Below, in pieces: positions 35,792-44,896 of a stretch of 64,000 bases of DNA. How positions within the stretch are numbered: position 1 is the first letter of the stretch; each line of letters begins with the position of its first letter. The position numbers and the translations under genes were made by a program. Source of the DNA: Synechococcus sp. C9 (GTDB taxonomy: Bacteria; Cyanobacteriota; Cyanobacteriia; Gloeomargaritales; Gloeomargaritaceae); the NCBI RefSeq assembly GCF_022984075.1, contig NZ_JALAAD010000001.1, positions 744,001 through 808,000 on the forward strand, written 5' to 3'. The notes beneath the pieces were generated by a model that did no database searches, was not told where the DNA came from, and saw only the letters and a program-made list of their open reading frames with translations.

Positions 35792-37917
35792 CAGCTTTTC
35801 ACAATTTGCGAGAAATCCGCCAGCACTAGGGCACTGTTGCGAATTAAGCCCAGTAAATTCAGGCGATTTTGGCGAATGGCAGGGTTTTCATCCATGACTA
35901 AAACGCTTTCGGAACCATCAAAAAATCGTTCTAAAATTGGCGCAATTTCCTGGAGTTTTTCAATTAAACCGTCATAGTCGCCCGTGCATTTAGTGGCTTG
36001 AGTTTGGGTGAGTAATTGATTCACCGCTTGATAGAGTTCCCGCTCAATGGGTGCCTGTAACCATTGGGGTTCAATGAGCTTTTCGGCACTTAATTCTGAG
36101 GTGGATAGGGTGCCTTGATAGGCCAAACGAGTAGCACGATTCACCGTGGCATAGATGGTTTGCAAAATCCCATTCGCTCGTAAATTCATTAACTTTTCAG
36201 CCCGGTCAAATAAATCTTGGACATTGGTCAAAATTCGTTCCGTAACTTCTGGATTTTCTGAACCCAAGAGTGCATTAATTAAATCATAGTCTAGCCCTTT
36301 TTCCTGCAAAATTGTATGTAACCTTTGGGTGACTAAGCTATACCAATGACGTTGCAGTTCTACATCATTGAATTGGGGAAAATCCTCCCTTAAAATAGCT
36401 ACCATTTCTTGAAATAACTGTTGTAAATTCAGGGGATAGGTGGGATAAATCGCCGCCGTGATCATTAGGATATTGCGTACCGCCCGCCGGAGGGCAAAGG
36501 GGTCTGAGGAACCCGTAGGAATTAACCCCACCGCCAAAATTCCCACCACCGTATCCAACCGATCCACAAGCGCAACCCATTGTCCGTTCAAGGTCGTTGG
36601 TACATCCTGATAATGCTCACGAATCCCTTGTGCCACCACCGGTGATTCTCCGGTTTTTAGGGCATAATCCCCCCCCATGATGCCCTGCAATTCGCTGAAT
36701 TCCCCCACCATTTGCGTGACCAAATCGGCTTTGCACAAATGGGCTGTGCGGAGAATCTGTTGAATTTCCTCGCTTGGATAATCGGTAACCGCTAAAATTT
36801 TGGTCAACAGTTTTTCAATGCGGTGGACTTTCGCCAGCACCGAACCCAATTGTTCCTGAAAGGTCACATTTGCTAATTGGGGGACATAGGCAGCTAAGGG
36901 TTGGCGTAAATCTGTTTCATAGAAAAATTGGGCATCCGCCAAACGAGCCTTGAGTACCCGTTCATTCCCCCGCCGAATCGTCGCTTCATACTGGGCATGA
37001 CCATTACTAATGGTGACAAAATTGGGTAACAATTCCCCTTGGGCATTTAATACGGGAAAATACCGCTGGTGTTGGGTCATCACGGTGGTAATGACGGGGG
37101 CAGGCAGATGCAAATAGAGCGGGTCAAAGGTTCCCAAAATCCCACTTGGCCATTCCACCAATTGGGTGACTTCTGTTAATAAATTGGTGGGACTTGCCGC
37201 CTGACTGTGGGGGGGCACGACCCGCTGGAGTTCCTGCTGAATTTTGGCTTGCCGGATGGGCACATCGGGTTCCACCCCCGCCTGCCGCAGACAATCTAAG
37301 TACATCCCTGCTTGGGGAATGGTGACTGGCTCAGGATGCAACACCCGATGGCCGTAGCTGATTCGGTCGCCATGCAACTGTTCGGAACCGTTCGTCAAGG
37401 TCACGGGCACCACCTGTTCCCCCCAAAGTGCTAGCAACCAACGGATGGGGCGGCTAAATTTCACGGGGCCATCCCCCCAACGCATGAACCGACGACCCGT
37501 CAACCCCTGCCACCATTGGGGAATCAGTTCCGCCAAGACCTGGGGGGCAGGACGACCACCAATGGTTTGGACGAGGTACACAAATTCACCCTTGGGGGTC
37601 TCGCGCCGTTCCACCTGGCTAAGTTCCGCCTGACGGGAACGCAAAAATCCCAACAGCGCTGGGGTCGGTTCGCCGTCTCGATAGGCCGCTTGCACGGCAG
37701 GGCCTTTCACTTCGACCCGTTGTTCGGGCTGATGGTCGGGTACGCCGGTCAACTGTACCGCCAACCGCCGGGGGGTGCCGTAGTAAGCAATCCCTTGGGG
37801 CACCAAATCCACCGCCGCCAAGGTGCTGGGGATGGTTTCCTGCCACTGCGCTAAGGCTCCGGTAATAAAATCGGCGGGCAGTTCTTCCGTGCCCAATTCC
37901 CAAATAAAATCCGTCAT
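35791..37917 (-). CDS. glyS: Glycyl-tRNA synthetase beta subunit
   Basis: The beta subunit binds tRNA-Gly in the alpha2beta2 bacterial-type enzyme. The 708-residue product begins MTDFIWELGTEELPADFITG and has the family segments GPAVQAAYRDGEPTPAL, MRWGDGPVKFSRPIRWLLAL, FPVLNAQGELLPNFVTISNG, and the C-terminal anticodon-binding HD-like part with GSSDPFALRRAVRNIL. The alpha subunit gene is not in this window. It is followed by murD with a one-base overlap. Confidence 0.96.
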   Translation of the reverse strand: MTDFIWELGTEELPADFITGALAQWQETIPSTLAAVDLVPQGIAYYGTPRRLAVQLTGVPDHQPEQRVEVKGPAVQAAYRDGEPTPALLGFLRSRQAELSQVERRETPKGEFVYLVQTIGGRPAPQVLAELIPQWWQGLTGRRFMRWGDGPVKFSRPIRWLLALWGEQVVPVTLTNGSEQLHGDRISYGHRVLHPEPVTIPQAGMYLDCLRQAGVEPDVPIRQAKIQQELQRVVPPHSQAASPTNLLTEVTQLVEWPSGILGTFDPLYLHLPAPVITTVMTQHQRYFPVLNAQGELLPNFVTISNGHAQYEATIRRGNERVLKARLADAQFFYETDLRQPLAAYVPQLANVTFQEQLGSVLAKVHRIEKLLTKILAVTDYPSEEIQQILRTAHLCKADLVTQMVGEFSELQGIMGGDYALKTGESPVVAQGIREHYQDVPTTLNGQWVALVDRLDTVVGILAVGLIPTGSSDPFALRRAVRNILMITAAIYPTYPLNLQQLFQEMVAILREDFPQFNDVELQRHWYSLVTQRLHTILQEKGLDYDLINALLGSENPEVTERILTNVQDLFDRAEKLMNLRANGILQTIYATVNRATRLAYQGTLSTSELSAEKLIEPQWLQAPIERELYQAVNQLLTQTQATKCTGDYDGLIEKLQEIAPILERFFDGSESVLVMDENPAIRQNRLNLLGLIRNSALVLADFSQIVKS

Positions 37918-37961
37918 GGTGTGCCCTGAACCCGCCTCCTAGTGTACCCCAGGATGGGTTC

Positions 37962-38519
37962 CTAATCCCCCAACAGCCGCTCTATCCAAGTGACGACCCC
38001 GGAGAGTTTCCGCACCGCTTTTTGCTTGATCTGCTGAAAGCGTTGGTGCCGTTGCCACGCCTGCCAATCCCGTTCGTAGGCTTCCCCCTGCCGCTGGAGG
38101 GTTTGCCACAGGTGCCACAGAACCAATAACCCGAGGGGAGTCCCCACGAATAGGGGTACATAATAGGGCCAAGCCAGCCCCCGGCTCGTCCAAATCACCA
38201 CCCGTCCATCCCAAACCCAATCCAAAAGCAGAAACGGGATGGTCACCAAAACCGTAATGACGCTGGAACGAACCCAATGTGCCCGCCAGACCTGCCACCG
38301 CCACTGGTGAAATGCCTGCCGCTGGTGCTGTAAATCCTGTGCCTGGCGCCATGCCTGCTCCGCCTCGGCCAGATCCGTTGGCGAAATCCCCAACTCCTGA
38401 GCAATTTCCTGCAACTGCGCCTGGGTCAAGGTATCGGTTGATTCCCCCTGTTGCATCTGCCGGGCAATCGCCCATTGTAAAATCCCTTGGACTTCCTCAG
38501 GACGATAGGTGGGTTGCAT
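37962..38519 (-). CDS. 2TM domain-containing conserved cyanobacterial protein
   Basis: The 185-residue protein has an N-terminal helical region (YRPEEVQGILQWAIARQMQQ, LTQAQLQEIAQELGISPTDL) that looks like a short domain often seen before a 2TM domain. Two membrane spans follow (VITVLVTIPFLLLDWVWD and YYVPLFVGTPLGLLVLWHLW), with a basic, coiled-coil-like tail. The orientation and function are unknown. It lies 44 bp upstream of glyS and 8 bp downstream of a secreted protein gene, so the three may be one transcript. Confidence 0.75.
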   Translation of the reverse strand: MQPTYRPEEVQGILQWAIARQMQQGESTDTLTQAQLQEIAQELGISPTDLAEAEQAWRQAQDLQHQRQAFHQWRWQVWRAHWVRSSVITVLVTIPFLLLDWVWDGRVVIWTSRGLAWPYYVPLFVGTPLGLLVLWHLWQTLQRQGEAYERDWQAWQRHQRFQQIKQKAVRKLSGVVTWIERLLGD

Positions 38520-38526
38520 GGAAGGG

Positions 38527-38841
38527 TTAAGGAACGGGTTTGACCTCTACTGTGGTGGCCGGGGTGTTCAGCATCTGCCGCTGTTTCGCCCGAAACGCCT
38601 CCGCCGCCCGGGAAATTCCCCCTTGGCTATCTTCCAGAAACTCGGAAGCACTGCGGGTGTTGGCCTTAAACGCGGCATTGTTGATAAATTCCAGCATATT
38701 AATCGCCGCCGAGGTGGGTTCCGCCGCTGGTCCCTGGTATTCATCCTGCCGCCGGGGGGTGAGTAAATTACTGGCCTGCGCCAGCACTGGAGTAGCCATC
38801 GCCAAGGTCAACCCCAAGGTTAACGCAATTTTTAATAACAT
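38527..38841 (-). CDS. Small secreted protein, unidentified
   Basis: The product (104 residues from the ATG at 38841) has a signal peptide MLLKIALTLGLTLAMATPVL with a cleavage site after AQA. The mature part contains INMLEFINNAAFKANTRSAS and a glutamine-rich helix. I choose this ATG because it lies 6 bp after GGAGGT; two earlier ATG/GTG codons are too close to or within the ribosome binding site. No family is recognised. Confidence 0.7.
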   Translation of the reverse strand: MLLKIALTLGLTLAMATPVLAQASNLLTPRRQDEYQGPAAEPTSAAINMLEFINNAAFKANTRSASEFLEDSQGGISRAAEAFRAKQRQMLNTPATTVEVKPVP

Positions 38842-38936
38842 CCCCATACCTCCCACCAAAAAATCAAATTACAAAGTTTATACGGAGTCGCTGTAGCTAC
38901 GGTTGCATAATTTTATTTTATAACATGGGTTGCCTC

Positions 38937-38972
38937 AAAAAACCAAACCCCCAGGATCACTCCCAGGGGTTT
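38937..38972 (-). terminator. Rho-independent terminator of psbDC
   Basis: On the minus strand AAACCCCTGGGA (38972-38961) pairs over 12 bp, including two G-U pairs, with TCCTGGGGGTTT (38956-38945) across a 4-base loop. GG and six T follow at 38942-38937. It lies 23 bp after the psbC stop. Confidence 0.85.
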
Positions 38973-38995
38973 AGCATCGGTTTGGGAGTAAATCC

Positions 38996-40381
38996 CTAGT
39001 CCAAATTGGGCATGGACAACACCGGCTCAGCCTTGCGGTCAATGCCTTTTTCAAAGCCCGCCACCGCCGCCCGGGCCCGCCCCGCATGCCACAGGTGCCC
39101 GATCAACAGGAAGAAGCCCAGGATGAAGTGGGAAGCGGCCAACCACGCCCGGGGAGACACATAGTTCACCGAGTTGATTTCCGTCGCCACCCCGCCTACC
39201 GAGTTGATCGAACCCAAGGGCGCATGGGTCATGTACTCCGCCGCCCGGCGTTCTTGCCAGGGTTGGATGTCATTTTTCAACTTGTTCAAATCCAAGCCAT
39301 TTGGCCCCCGCAACGGCTCCAACCAGGGCCCCCGGAAATCCCAGAAGCGCATGGTTTCCCCACCGAAGATGATTTCCCCGGAAGGCGAACGCATTAGGTA
39401 TTTCCCCAGACCCGTCGGCCCTTGGGCAGAACCGATGTTGGCCCCCAGCTTTTGGTCCCGGATCAGGAAGGTCATCGCCTGCGCCTGGGAGGCTTCCGGC
39501 CCGGTCGGCCCGTAAAATTCGCTGGGATACACCGTGTTGTTGTACCACACCGTAAAGGAAGCGATAAAGCCCATCAGGGACAACGCCCCCAAACTGTAGG
39601 ACAAATAGGCTTCCCCAGACCAAATCAGGGCGCGCCGTGCCCAGCCAAACGGGGTGGTGAGAATGTGCCAAATGCCCCCGAAGATGCAGATAAACCCGAC
39701 CCAGATATGGCCGCCAATCACATCCTCCATGTTGTCCACCCCGGCGATGGAACCGGCACCGCCAAAGGGCGAATTCAGCACATAACCAAAGATCACCCTG
39801 GGGTCAATGGTGGGGTTGGTAATCACCCGCACATCGCCGCCCCCCGGGGCCCAAGTGTCGTACACCCCACCCAGGAACATGGCCTTCACCACCAACAGGA
39901 GCGCCCCCAACCCCAACAGGATCAGGTGAATCCCCAAGATGGTGGTCATTTTGTTCTTATCCCGCCAGTCGTAGCCGAAAAACGGGAAGGACTGCTCCAG
40001 GGTATCCGGGCCAATCAGGGCGTGGAACAAACCGCCAAAGCCCAACACCGCCGACGAAATCAGGTGCAGTACCCCGGTCACAAAATAGGGGTTAATATCC
40101 ACCACCTCCCCGCCCGGGCCAACCCCGTACCCCAGGGTCGCCAAGTGGGGCAGGAGAATCAACCCCTGTTCATACATGGGCTGGTTGGGGTTAAAATGCG
40201 CCACCTCGAACAGGGTCATCGCCCCCGTCCAAAACACGATCAGCCCCGCATGGGCCACGTGCGCCCCCAACAGCTTACCGGACAACTCAATCAGGCGGGC
40301 ATTGCCAGACCACCAAGCATAACCGGTGGAATCCTGATCCCGACCGCCAACCACTAAACCAGGGTTATAGAGCGTTTCCAC
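38996..40381 (-). CDS. psbC: Photosystem II CP43 chlorophyll-binding protein
   Basis: CP43 is an inner antenna of photosystem II and supplies a ligand to the manganese cluster. The 461-residue chain from the GTG at 40381 begins [20 protein letters not shown]. It has many chlorophyll-binding histidines in six membrane spans and the large lumenal loop with [20 protein letters not shown], which holds the cluster-ligand Glu and Arg. The GTG is chosen because it gives the classic 17-bp overlap with psbD; the frame is open nine codons further. Confidence 0.97.
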   Translation of the reverse strand: METLYNPGLVVGGRDQDSTGYAWWSGNARLIELSGKLLGAHVAHAGLIVFWTGAMTLFEVAHFNPNQPMYEQGLILLPHLATLGYGVGPGGEVVDINPYFVTGVLHLISSAVLGFGGLFHALIGPDTLEQSFPFFGYDWRDKNKMTTILGIHLILLGLGALLLVVKAMFLGGVYDTWAPGGGDVRVITNPTIDPRVIFGYVLNSPFGGAGSIAGVDNMEDVIGGHIWVGFICIFGGIWHILTTPFGWARRALIWSGEAYLSYSLGALSLMGFIASFTVWYNNTVYPSEFYGPTGPEASQAQAMTFLIRDQKLGANIGSAQGPTGLGKYLMRSPSGEIIFGGETMRFWDFRGPWLEPLRGPNGLDLNKLKNDIQPWQERRAAEYMTHAPLGSINSVGGVATEINSVNYVSPRAWLAASHFILGFFLLIGHLWHAGRARAAVAGFEKGIDRKAEPVLSMPNLD

Positions 40382-41420
40382 GGGGCAAAACCTCCTCGGG
40401 GAAGACAAAGTTTTCGTGGGGTTGATCCATCGTCGCCATCCAAGCCCGGATGCCTTCGTTCAGCAGAATGTTCTTGGTATAGAAGGTTTCAAACTCCGGG
40501 TCCTCCGCCGCCCGCAGTTCCTGGGACACAAAGTCATAGGCCCGCAGGTTCAACGCCAGACCCACCACACCGATGGAGGACATCCACAGCCCCGTCACCG
40601 GCACAAACAACATAAAGAAGTGCAACCAGCGCTTGTTGCTAAAAGCAATCCCAAAAATCTGGGACCAGAACCGGTTGGCGGTCACCATCGAGTAGGTTTC
40701 CTCGGATTGGGTCGGCTCAAACGCCCGGAAGGTGTTGGCCGCATCCCCATCCTGGTACAGGGTGTTTTCCACGGTCGCCCCGTGAATGGCGCACAGCAAT
40801 GCCCCACCCAGGATGCCCGCCACGCCCATCATGTGGAAGGGGTTGAGCGTCCAGTTGTGGAACCCTTGGAAAAACAGAATAAAGCGGAAAATCGCCGCCA
40901 CCCCAAAACTCGGGGCGAAAAACCAACTAGACTGCCCCAAGGGGTACAGCAAAAATACCGACACGAACACCGCAATCGGGCCGGTGAACGCAATCGCATT
41001 GTACGGGCGCACCCCCACCAGCCGGGCAATCTCCAACTGGCGCAGGCAGAAGCCAATCAAGCCAAACGCCCCGTGCAGAGCCACAAACGTCCACAGACCG
41101 CCAATTTGGCACCAGCGCGTGAAATCCCAGTTGGCTTCCGGTCCCCACAAAAACAGCAGGGAATGGCCAAAGGCATCCGCCGGGGTGGACACCGCCACCG
41201 TCAAAAAGTTCGCCCCTTCCAGGTAGGAAGAAGCCAGACCGTGGGTGTACCAAGAAGTGACAAAGGTCGTGCCGGTCAGCCAACCCCCCAAGGCCAAATA
41301 GGCGCAGGGGAACAGCAACAGCCCCGACCAGCCCACGAACACGAAACGATCCCGTTTCAGCCAGTCATCGAGGGCATCAAATATGCCCCGCTCCTGGGTG
41401 CGTCCAATTGCAATGGTCAT
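40365..41420 (-). CDS. psbD: Photosystem II D2 reaction-centre protein
   Basis: D2 forms the reaction-centre heterodimer with D1 and binds the QA plastoquinone. The 351-residue product begins [20 protein letters not shown] and has five membrane spans. The chlorophyll/iron-ligand regions appear as [40 protein letters not shown] and [20 protein letters not shown]. The ATG at 41420 follows GGAG at 8 bp. It precedes and overlaps psbC; together they are one transcript ending at a strong terminator. Confidence 0.98.
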   Translation of the reverse strand: MTIAIGRTQERGIFDALDDWLKRDRFVFVGWSGLLLFPCAYLALGGWLTGTTFVTSWYTHGLASSYLEGANFLTVAVSTPADAFGHSLLFLWGPEANWDFTRWCQIGGLWTFVALHGAFGLIGFCLRQLEIARLVGVRPYNAIAFTGPIAVFVSVFLLYPLGQSSWFFAPSFGVAAIFRFILFFQGFHNWTLNPFHMMGVAGILGGALLCAIHGATVENTLYQDGDAANTFRAFEPTQSEETYSMVTANRFWSQIFGIAFSNKRWLHFFMLFVPVTGLWMSSIGVVGLALNLRAYDFVSQELRAAEDPEFETFYTKNILLNEGIRAWMATMDQPHENFVFPEEVLPRGNAL

Positions 41421-41478
41421 CGTTGTTCTCCAAACAGAGATTAAAAATGTAGGACAAAACCGTTCCGAAAAGCATCCC

Positions 41479-41560
41479 ACAGTTACAACTGTACCTCTGC
41501 AACAGAGTCAGCGCACCTATAAGGAAAATTCACGTTTCTTTACGGTTTGTCTTAATTATA
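41479..41560 (-). promoter_or_regulatory. psbD upstream region: TATAAT box and palindrome
   Basis: On the minus strand a TATAAT lies at 41560-41555, about 135 bp before the psbD start. Downstream of it, at 41492-41479, is the perfect palindrome ACAGTT-GT-AACTGT. Both fall in the leader, so the palindrome could be an operator or an RNA hairpin. No -35 box is clear. Confidence 0.4.
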
Positions 41561-41639
41561 GGGGTAACCACCGGGAATGTGGGGTTTACCGCCCCAAAAT
41601 CCTTAACATTTCCCCAGCCTCCGGCCCTAACACGCCATG

Positions 41640-41670
41640 AAAAAGGAGGCATCCCCGCAGGGACACCCCC
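41640..41670 (-). terminator. Rho-independent terminator of amt
   Basis: On the minus strand GGGGGTGTCCC (41670-41660) pairs over 11 bp, counting G-U pairs, with GGGATGCCTCC (41655-41645) across a TGCG loop. Five T follow at 41644-41640. It lies about 20 bp after the amt stop. Confidence 0.8.
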
Positions 41671-41688
41671 CTTAAGCGCATTCAGCGT

Positions 41689-43251
41689 TTACAGTTCCTC
41701 TTTCACGAAGCCAGCGTAGGCTTCCATGGCGTGTTCCCCAATATCCAACCCCTTGAGTTCTTCTTCCGGGGGCACGCGCAGACCAAACACCGCTTTGAGG
41801 ACCAGCCAGACGACGGCACTGGCCACCACCACCCAGCCGCCGACGATGATCACCCCCAGGAATTGCGCCCAGAGTTGCCCAATCCCCCCACCGAGGAACA
41901 GACCCGCCTCCGGACCCGCACTGTAAATCCCGCCACTATCTTTCGGTCCATCGGCAAACAGACCCACCGCCAGGGTGCCCCAAATCCCACAGACCAGGTG
42001 GACGGAGACCGCCCCCACCGGGTCGTCAATTTTGATCTTGTCAAAGAAGGACACCGAAAACACCACGATAACCCCAGCAATCAGACCAATGATAATGGCA
42101 GAAACCTGGCTGACAAACGCACAACCCGCCGTGATCCCCACCAGCCCCGCCAGAATCCCATTGATAATCATGGATAAATCTGGCTTGCCAAACAAACTCC
42201 AAGCGGTCACCGTAGCGGCAATCGCCCCCGCCGAAGCGGCCAAGTTGGTGGTCAGGGCAATATGCCCAATCGCCCCCGGGTCCGCGGCCATGGTGGAACC
42301 AGGGTTAAACCCAAACCACCCCAACCACAGGATCAAACACCCCAGGGTGGCAAACCCCAAATTGTGCCCCGGAATCGCATTGATGCCGCTCTCGGTGTAC
42401 TTACCAATCCGGGGCCCCAGGAACGCCGCCCCCATCAGCGCCGCCCAGCCCCCCACGGAATGCACCACCGTCGAACCGGCAAAATCCCAAAATCCCAAAC
42501 CGGCGAGGAATCCACCGCCCCAGACCCAGTGACCGCCAATCGAGTACACAAAACCCACCAACAGGAAACTGAAAAACAAAAAGTCAATAAACTTAATCCG
42601 CTCCGCCACCGCCCCAGAGACAATCGTCGCCGCCGTCCCCGCAAACGCCACCTGGAACAAAAACTTCACCGACAGGGGCACCCCCGTCCAATTCAGGGAC
42701 TCGAATACCCCTTTGTAGGCATCCTCGGTCGCTGGACTGTTATCCGCCCCCGCCAGGAAGAACCCTTCCATCCCCATGAAGGAATTGCCATTCCCAAACA
42801 TGAGCGCGAAGCCAAAAATCCAAAACGAAATGGTACTAATGGCAAACACAATCAGGTTTTTCGACAGGATATTCACCGCATTTTTTTGCCGACAAAACCC
42901 CGCCTCCACCATCGCAAACCCGGCATTCATAAAAATCACCAGGAAGGCGGCAACCAGCACCCAGACCGTATCCACCGCCACCTTCACCCCAGCGGCTTGC
43001 TCCGTCACCGTCGTAATACTTTCCTTGATGACCGTGACATCAATTTCGGGGCTGGGCATCGGCGTTGGGCTAGGGGTCGGGGTTTGTGCCGCCGCCATCG
43101 TGCCCCAAGCAACCATCCCCAAAATCATCAACGGCACGTACAAATACCCCAACAGTGCCAGCCAAGCGTGGGGAATCTTAAATTCAGTAAAACGCAACTT
43201 CCGTGGGCTGAGACGGAAGCGACGACGGGGTTTCATACGCACAATAGGCAT
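41689..43251 (-). CDS. amt: Ammonium transporter
   Basis: Amt proteins take up ammonium as trimers in the plasma membrane. The product is 520 residues from the ATG at 43251, chosen because GGAGGAG lies 9 bp upstream. An arginine-rich cytoplasmic head ([16 protein letters not shown]) and a hydrophobic segment ending [12 protein letters not shown] precede the Amt core, so the head plus signal is longer than usual. The core has the Amt signature region [20 protein letters not shown] with one pore histidine and the second in [19 protein letters not shown]. About eleven spans follow. A GTA-N8-AAC site upstream suggests nitrogen control. Confidence 0.94.
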   Translation of the reverse strand: MPIVRMKPRRRFRLSPRKLRFTEFKIPHAWLALLGYLYVPLMILGMVAWGTMAAAQTPTPSPTPMPSPEIDVTVIKESITTVTEQAAGVKVAVDTVWVLVAAFLVIFMNAGFAMVEAGFCRQKNAVNILSKNLIVFAISTISFWIFGFALMFGNGNSFMGMEGFFLAGADNSPATEDAYKGVFESLNWTGVPLSVKFLFQVAFAGTAATIVSGAVAERIKFIDFLFFSFLLVGFVYSIGGHWVWGGGFLAGLGFWDFAGSTVVHSVGGWAALMGAAFLGPRIGKYTESGINAIPGHNLGFATLGCLILWLGWFGFNPGSTMAADPGAIGHIALTTNLAASAGAIAATVTAWSLFGKPDLSMIINGILAGLVGITAGCAFVSQVSAIIIGLIAGVIVVFSVSFFDKIKIDDPVGAVSVHLVCGIWGTLAVGLFADGPKDSGGIYSAGPEAGLFLGGGIGQLWAQFLGVIIVGGWVVVASAVVWLVLKAVFGLRVPPEEELKGLDIGEHAMEAYAGFVKEEL

Positions 43252-43415
43252 GGGTGACACTCCTCCAAAAAAAACAATTCCGGTTTTTCCAGCGATGCCA
43301 ATTTCGCCAAATCTTGAGCGAAGTATCCCAAGAATTGACCAAATGCCACACCGGAACACCGGCTTGCGTCATCACGTCATCTCTCTATTAGGGGATAGAA
43401 CCCCAAGCGCAATTT

Positions 43416-43429
43416 GTATCATAGGTAAC
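43416..43429. promoter_or_regulatory. NtcA-like site upstream of amt
   Basis: GTATCATAGGTAAC fits GTA-N8-AAC, one base from the NtcA consensus GTA-N8-TAC. It lies about 165 bp upstream of the amt start, between smpB and amt. NtcA commonly activates amt in cyanobacteria, but the -10 spacing is not convincing, so this is a candidate only. Confidence 0.35.
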
Positions 43430-43454
43430 TATTTTCCCAATCTGCACAAAAAAC

Positions 43455-43904
43455 CTAGTCCCTCTGCTTCACCGCCCGTTCCATCTCCCGTTTTTCTTGG
43501 CGTTCCTTGAGGGTTTGGCGTTTATCGTGGAGCTTTTTCCCCCGCCCTAGTCCCAGCAAGACCTTTACCCAGTCCCCCTTGAAGTACATTTTCAGGGGCA
43601 CCAGGGACAGACCTTTTTGCTCCACTTTCCCGATGAGTTTCCGTAATTCCGCCCGATGCATGAGCAATTTGCGGGTACGCCGGGGGTCGTGATTAAAATA
43701 ATTGCTGGCGGTTTCGTGGGGGGAGATATGCACATTCAGCAAGTACAGTTCCCCATTTTTGAACCGGGCAAACCCATCCCGTAAATTGACTTTCCCCGCC
43801 CGCACCGATTTCACTTCTGTCCCCTTCAGTTCAATGCCACACTCGAAGGTTTCCAGAATCTCATACAGATGGCGGGCTTCCCGATTTTCGCTGACGGATT
43901 TCAC
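43455..43904 (-). CDS. smpB: SsrA-binding protein
   Basis: SmpB binds tmRNA and guides it to stalled ribosomes. The 149-residue product has [40 protein letters not shown], and the conserved [19 protein letters not shown], and ends with the basic helix after [20 protein letters not shown] that enters the decoding centre. Length and motifs are normal. No tmRNA gene was recognised nearby. Confidence 0.96.
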   Translation of the reverse strand: MKSVSENREARHLYEILETFECGIELKGTEVKSVRAGKVNLRDGFARFKNGELYLLNVHISPHETASNYFNHDPRRTRKLLMHRAELRKLIGKVEQKGLSLVPLKMYFKGDWVKVLLGLGRGKKLHDKRQTLKERQEKREMERAVKQRD

Positions 43905-44036
43905 AAGGTTACTAACATCATAATATGGGAACTTTTATTATAGCATGGGCAAATTTTAACGATTGATGGGAGATTGAAACTAGGGACGACCTGTAGCAAT
44001 TCGATTCGATTAATAAACAATTAAAATTAAGAAACA

Positions 44037-44172
44037 AAAATTTTCCAGAACCAAATACGGGGGCGGTGCCCTGCGACGAACAGTGAGGAGTAAGGAATGA
44101 GAAGCGAGAAGTGAGATTCCCTAGAACCAAGGCGGGGGGTGCCCCTGCGACCTATTTTTAGAAGTGCCCTCA
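44037..44172. repeat. Composite repeat, opposite orientation to that at 28.4 kb
   Basis: It reads TTTTCCAGAACCAAATACGG, GGGCGGTGCCCTGCGACG, then the heptanucleotide stretch GTGAGGA GTAAGGA ATGAGAA GCGAGAA GTGAGAT, then TCCCTAGAACCAAGGCGGGG, GGTGCCCCTGCGACC, and a family A end TTTTTAGAAGTGCCCTC. The match to 28425-28545 in the other direction includes the heptad stretch almost base for base. Confidence 0.75.
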
Positions 44173-44271
44173 ATTCAGTTGGGATTTCGATAGACCAATC
44201 ATGAGCAATTTTCTTTGAAAAAAACGTGATTCACGGGATATTTAATTAATATTAAATCACAGCATGGCTAG

Positions 44272-44364
44272 GGACTGGGATTACTCGCTAGATTACTAAA
44301 AATTGATCATTCTGAAATATCCAAATCATGGAGAGACGAAGCTGAAACCCATATTCTAAATTAA
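44272..44364 (+). other. Possible gene remnant in the gap before the FHA gene
   Basis: After a stop at 44269-44271, 30 codons are open and read GLGLLARLLKIDHSEISKSW then RDEAETHILN before TAA. The amphipathic, charged sequence looks like the end of a real protein, but there is no start codon and no family is recognised. The rest of 44173-44381 shows nothing else. Confidence 0.25.
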
Positions 44365-44381
44365 AATAATAAAAGCATTCC

Positions 44382-44816
44382 CTAGAACATTTGGGTTTCT
44401 TCAGTGTTCACCATTTCGGATTTGATACTGCGAAAATCAATGGTTTCTGTGTGTTTTTTGAACTCCGCTTCCGTCATGATCGTAATCGAGTACTGGGCTT
44501 CCACATCCCCAAAACTGATAATATCCCCGTGTTTGAGTTCGCCGGTGGACCATTCCTTACCGTTCACCCGGGTGCCATTAGCACTGCGATTGCCCTTGCT
44601 GTCCCCATCCATCAACCGGTAGCGATAGCCCTTGGTTTCCGGGTTGGGCAAACGGAGCAAAATCGCATGACGGCGGGAAACGGTTTTAGAATTCAGTACA
44701 ATGGCATTACTAGGGTCTCGCCCCAAGGAGTAGGTGGCGGCTTCGAGGGCAATGGCACGGGAACCCTCATCATCCTGGATGACCAACAGGTGCCGTTCTT
44801 GGGGTGTATCGCTCAT
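44382..44816 (-). CDS. FHA domain protein
   Basis: FHA domains bind phosphothreonine peptides. The 144-residue protein is almost entirely one FHA domain: TYSLGRDPSNAIVLNSKTVS then RRHAILL (the conserved GR, SRRH), GDSKGNRSANGTRVNGKEW with the NGTRVNG loop, and LKHGDIISFGDVEAQYSI. It has a short acidic/polar tail. It may read out Ser/Thr kinase activity; kinase and PP2C genes lie elsewhere in the window, but no direct link is visible. It starts 80 bp from the gatB stop on the same strand side. Confidence 0.9.
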   Translation of the reverse strand: MSDTPQERHLLVIQDDEGSRAIALEAATYSLGRDPSNAIVLNSKTVSRRHAILLRLPNPETKGYRYRLMDGDSKGNRSANGTRVNGKEWSTGELKHGDIISFGDVEAQYSITIMTEAEFKKHTETIDFRSIKSEMVNTEETQMF

Positions 44817-44896
44817 AGGAATACCTGTGGCGGAGTGGGAATGGGTAAAAAAATCCTACATTATTATTGATGATACGGCACCGGGGGACAGTTGGA

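Noticed and set aside
40416-41444. 342-residue plus-strand frame antisense to psbD
   Set aside because: Created by codon bias of a highly conserved gene; His/Arg/Pro-rich composition is typical of shadow frames.
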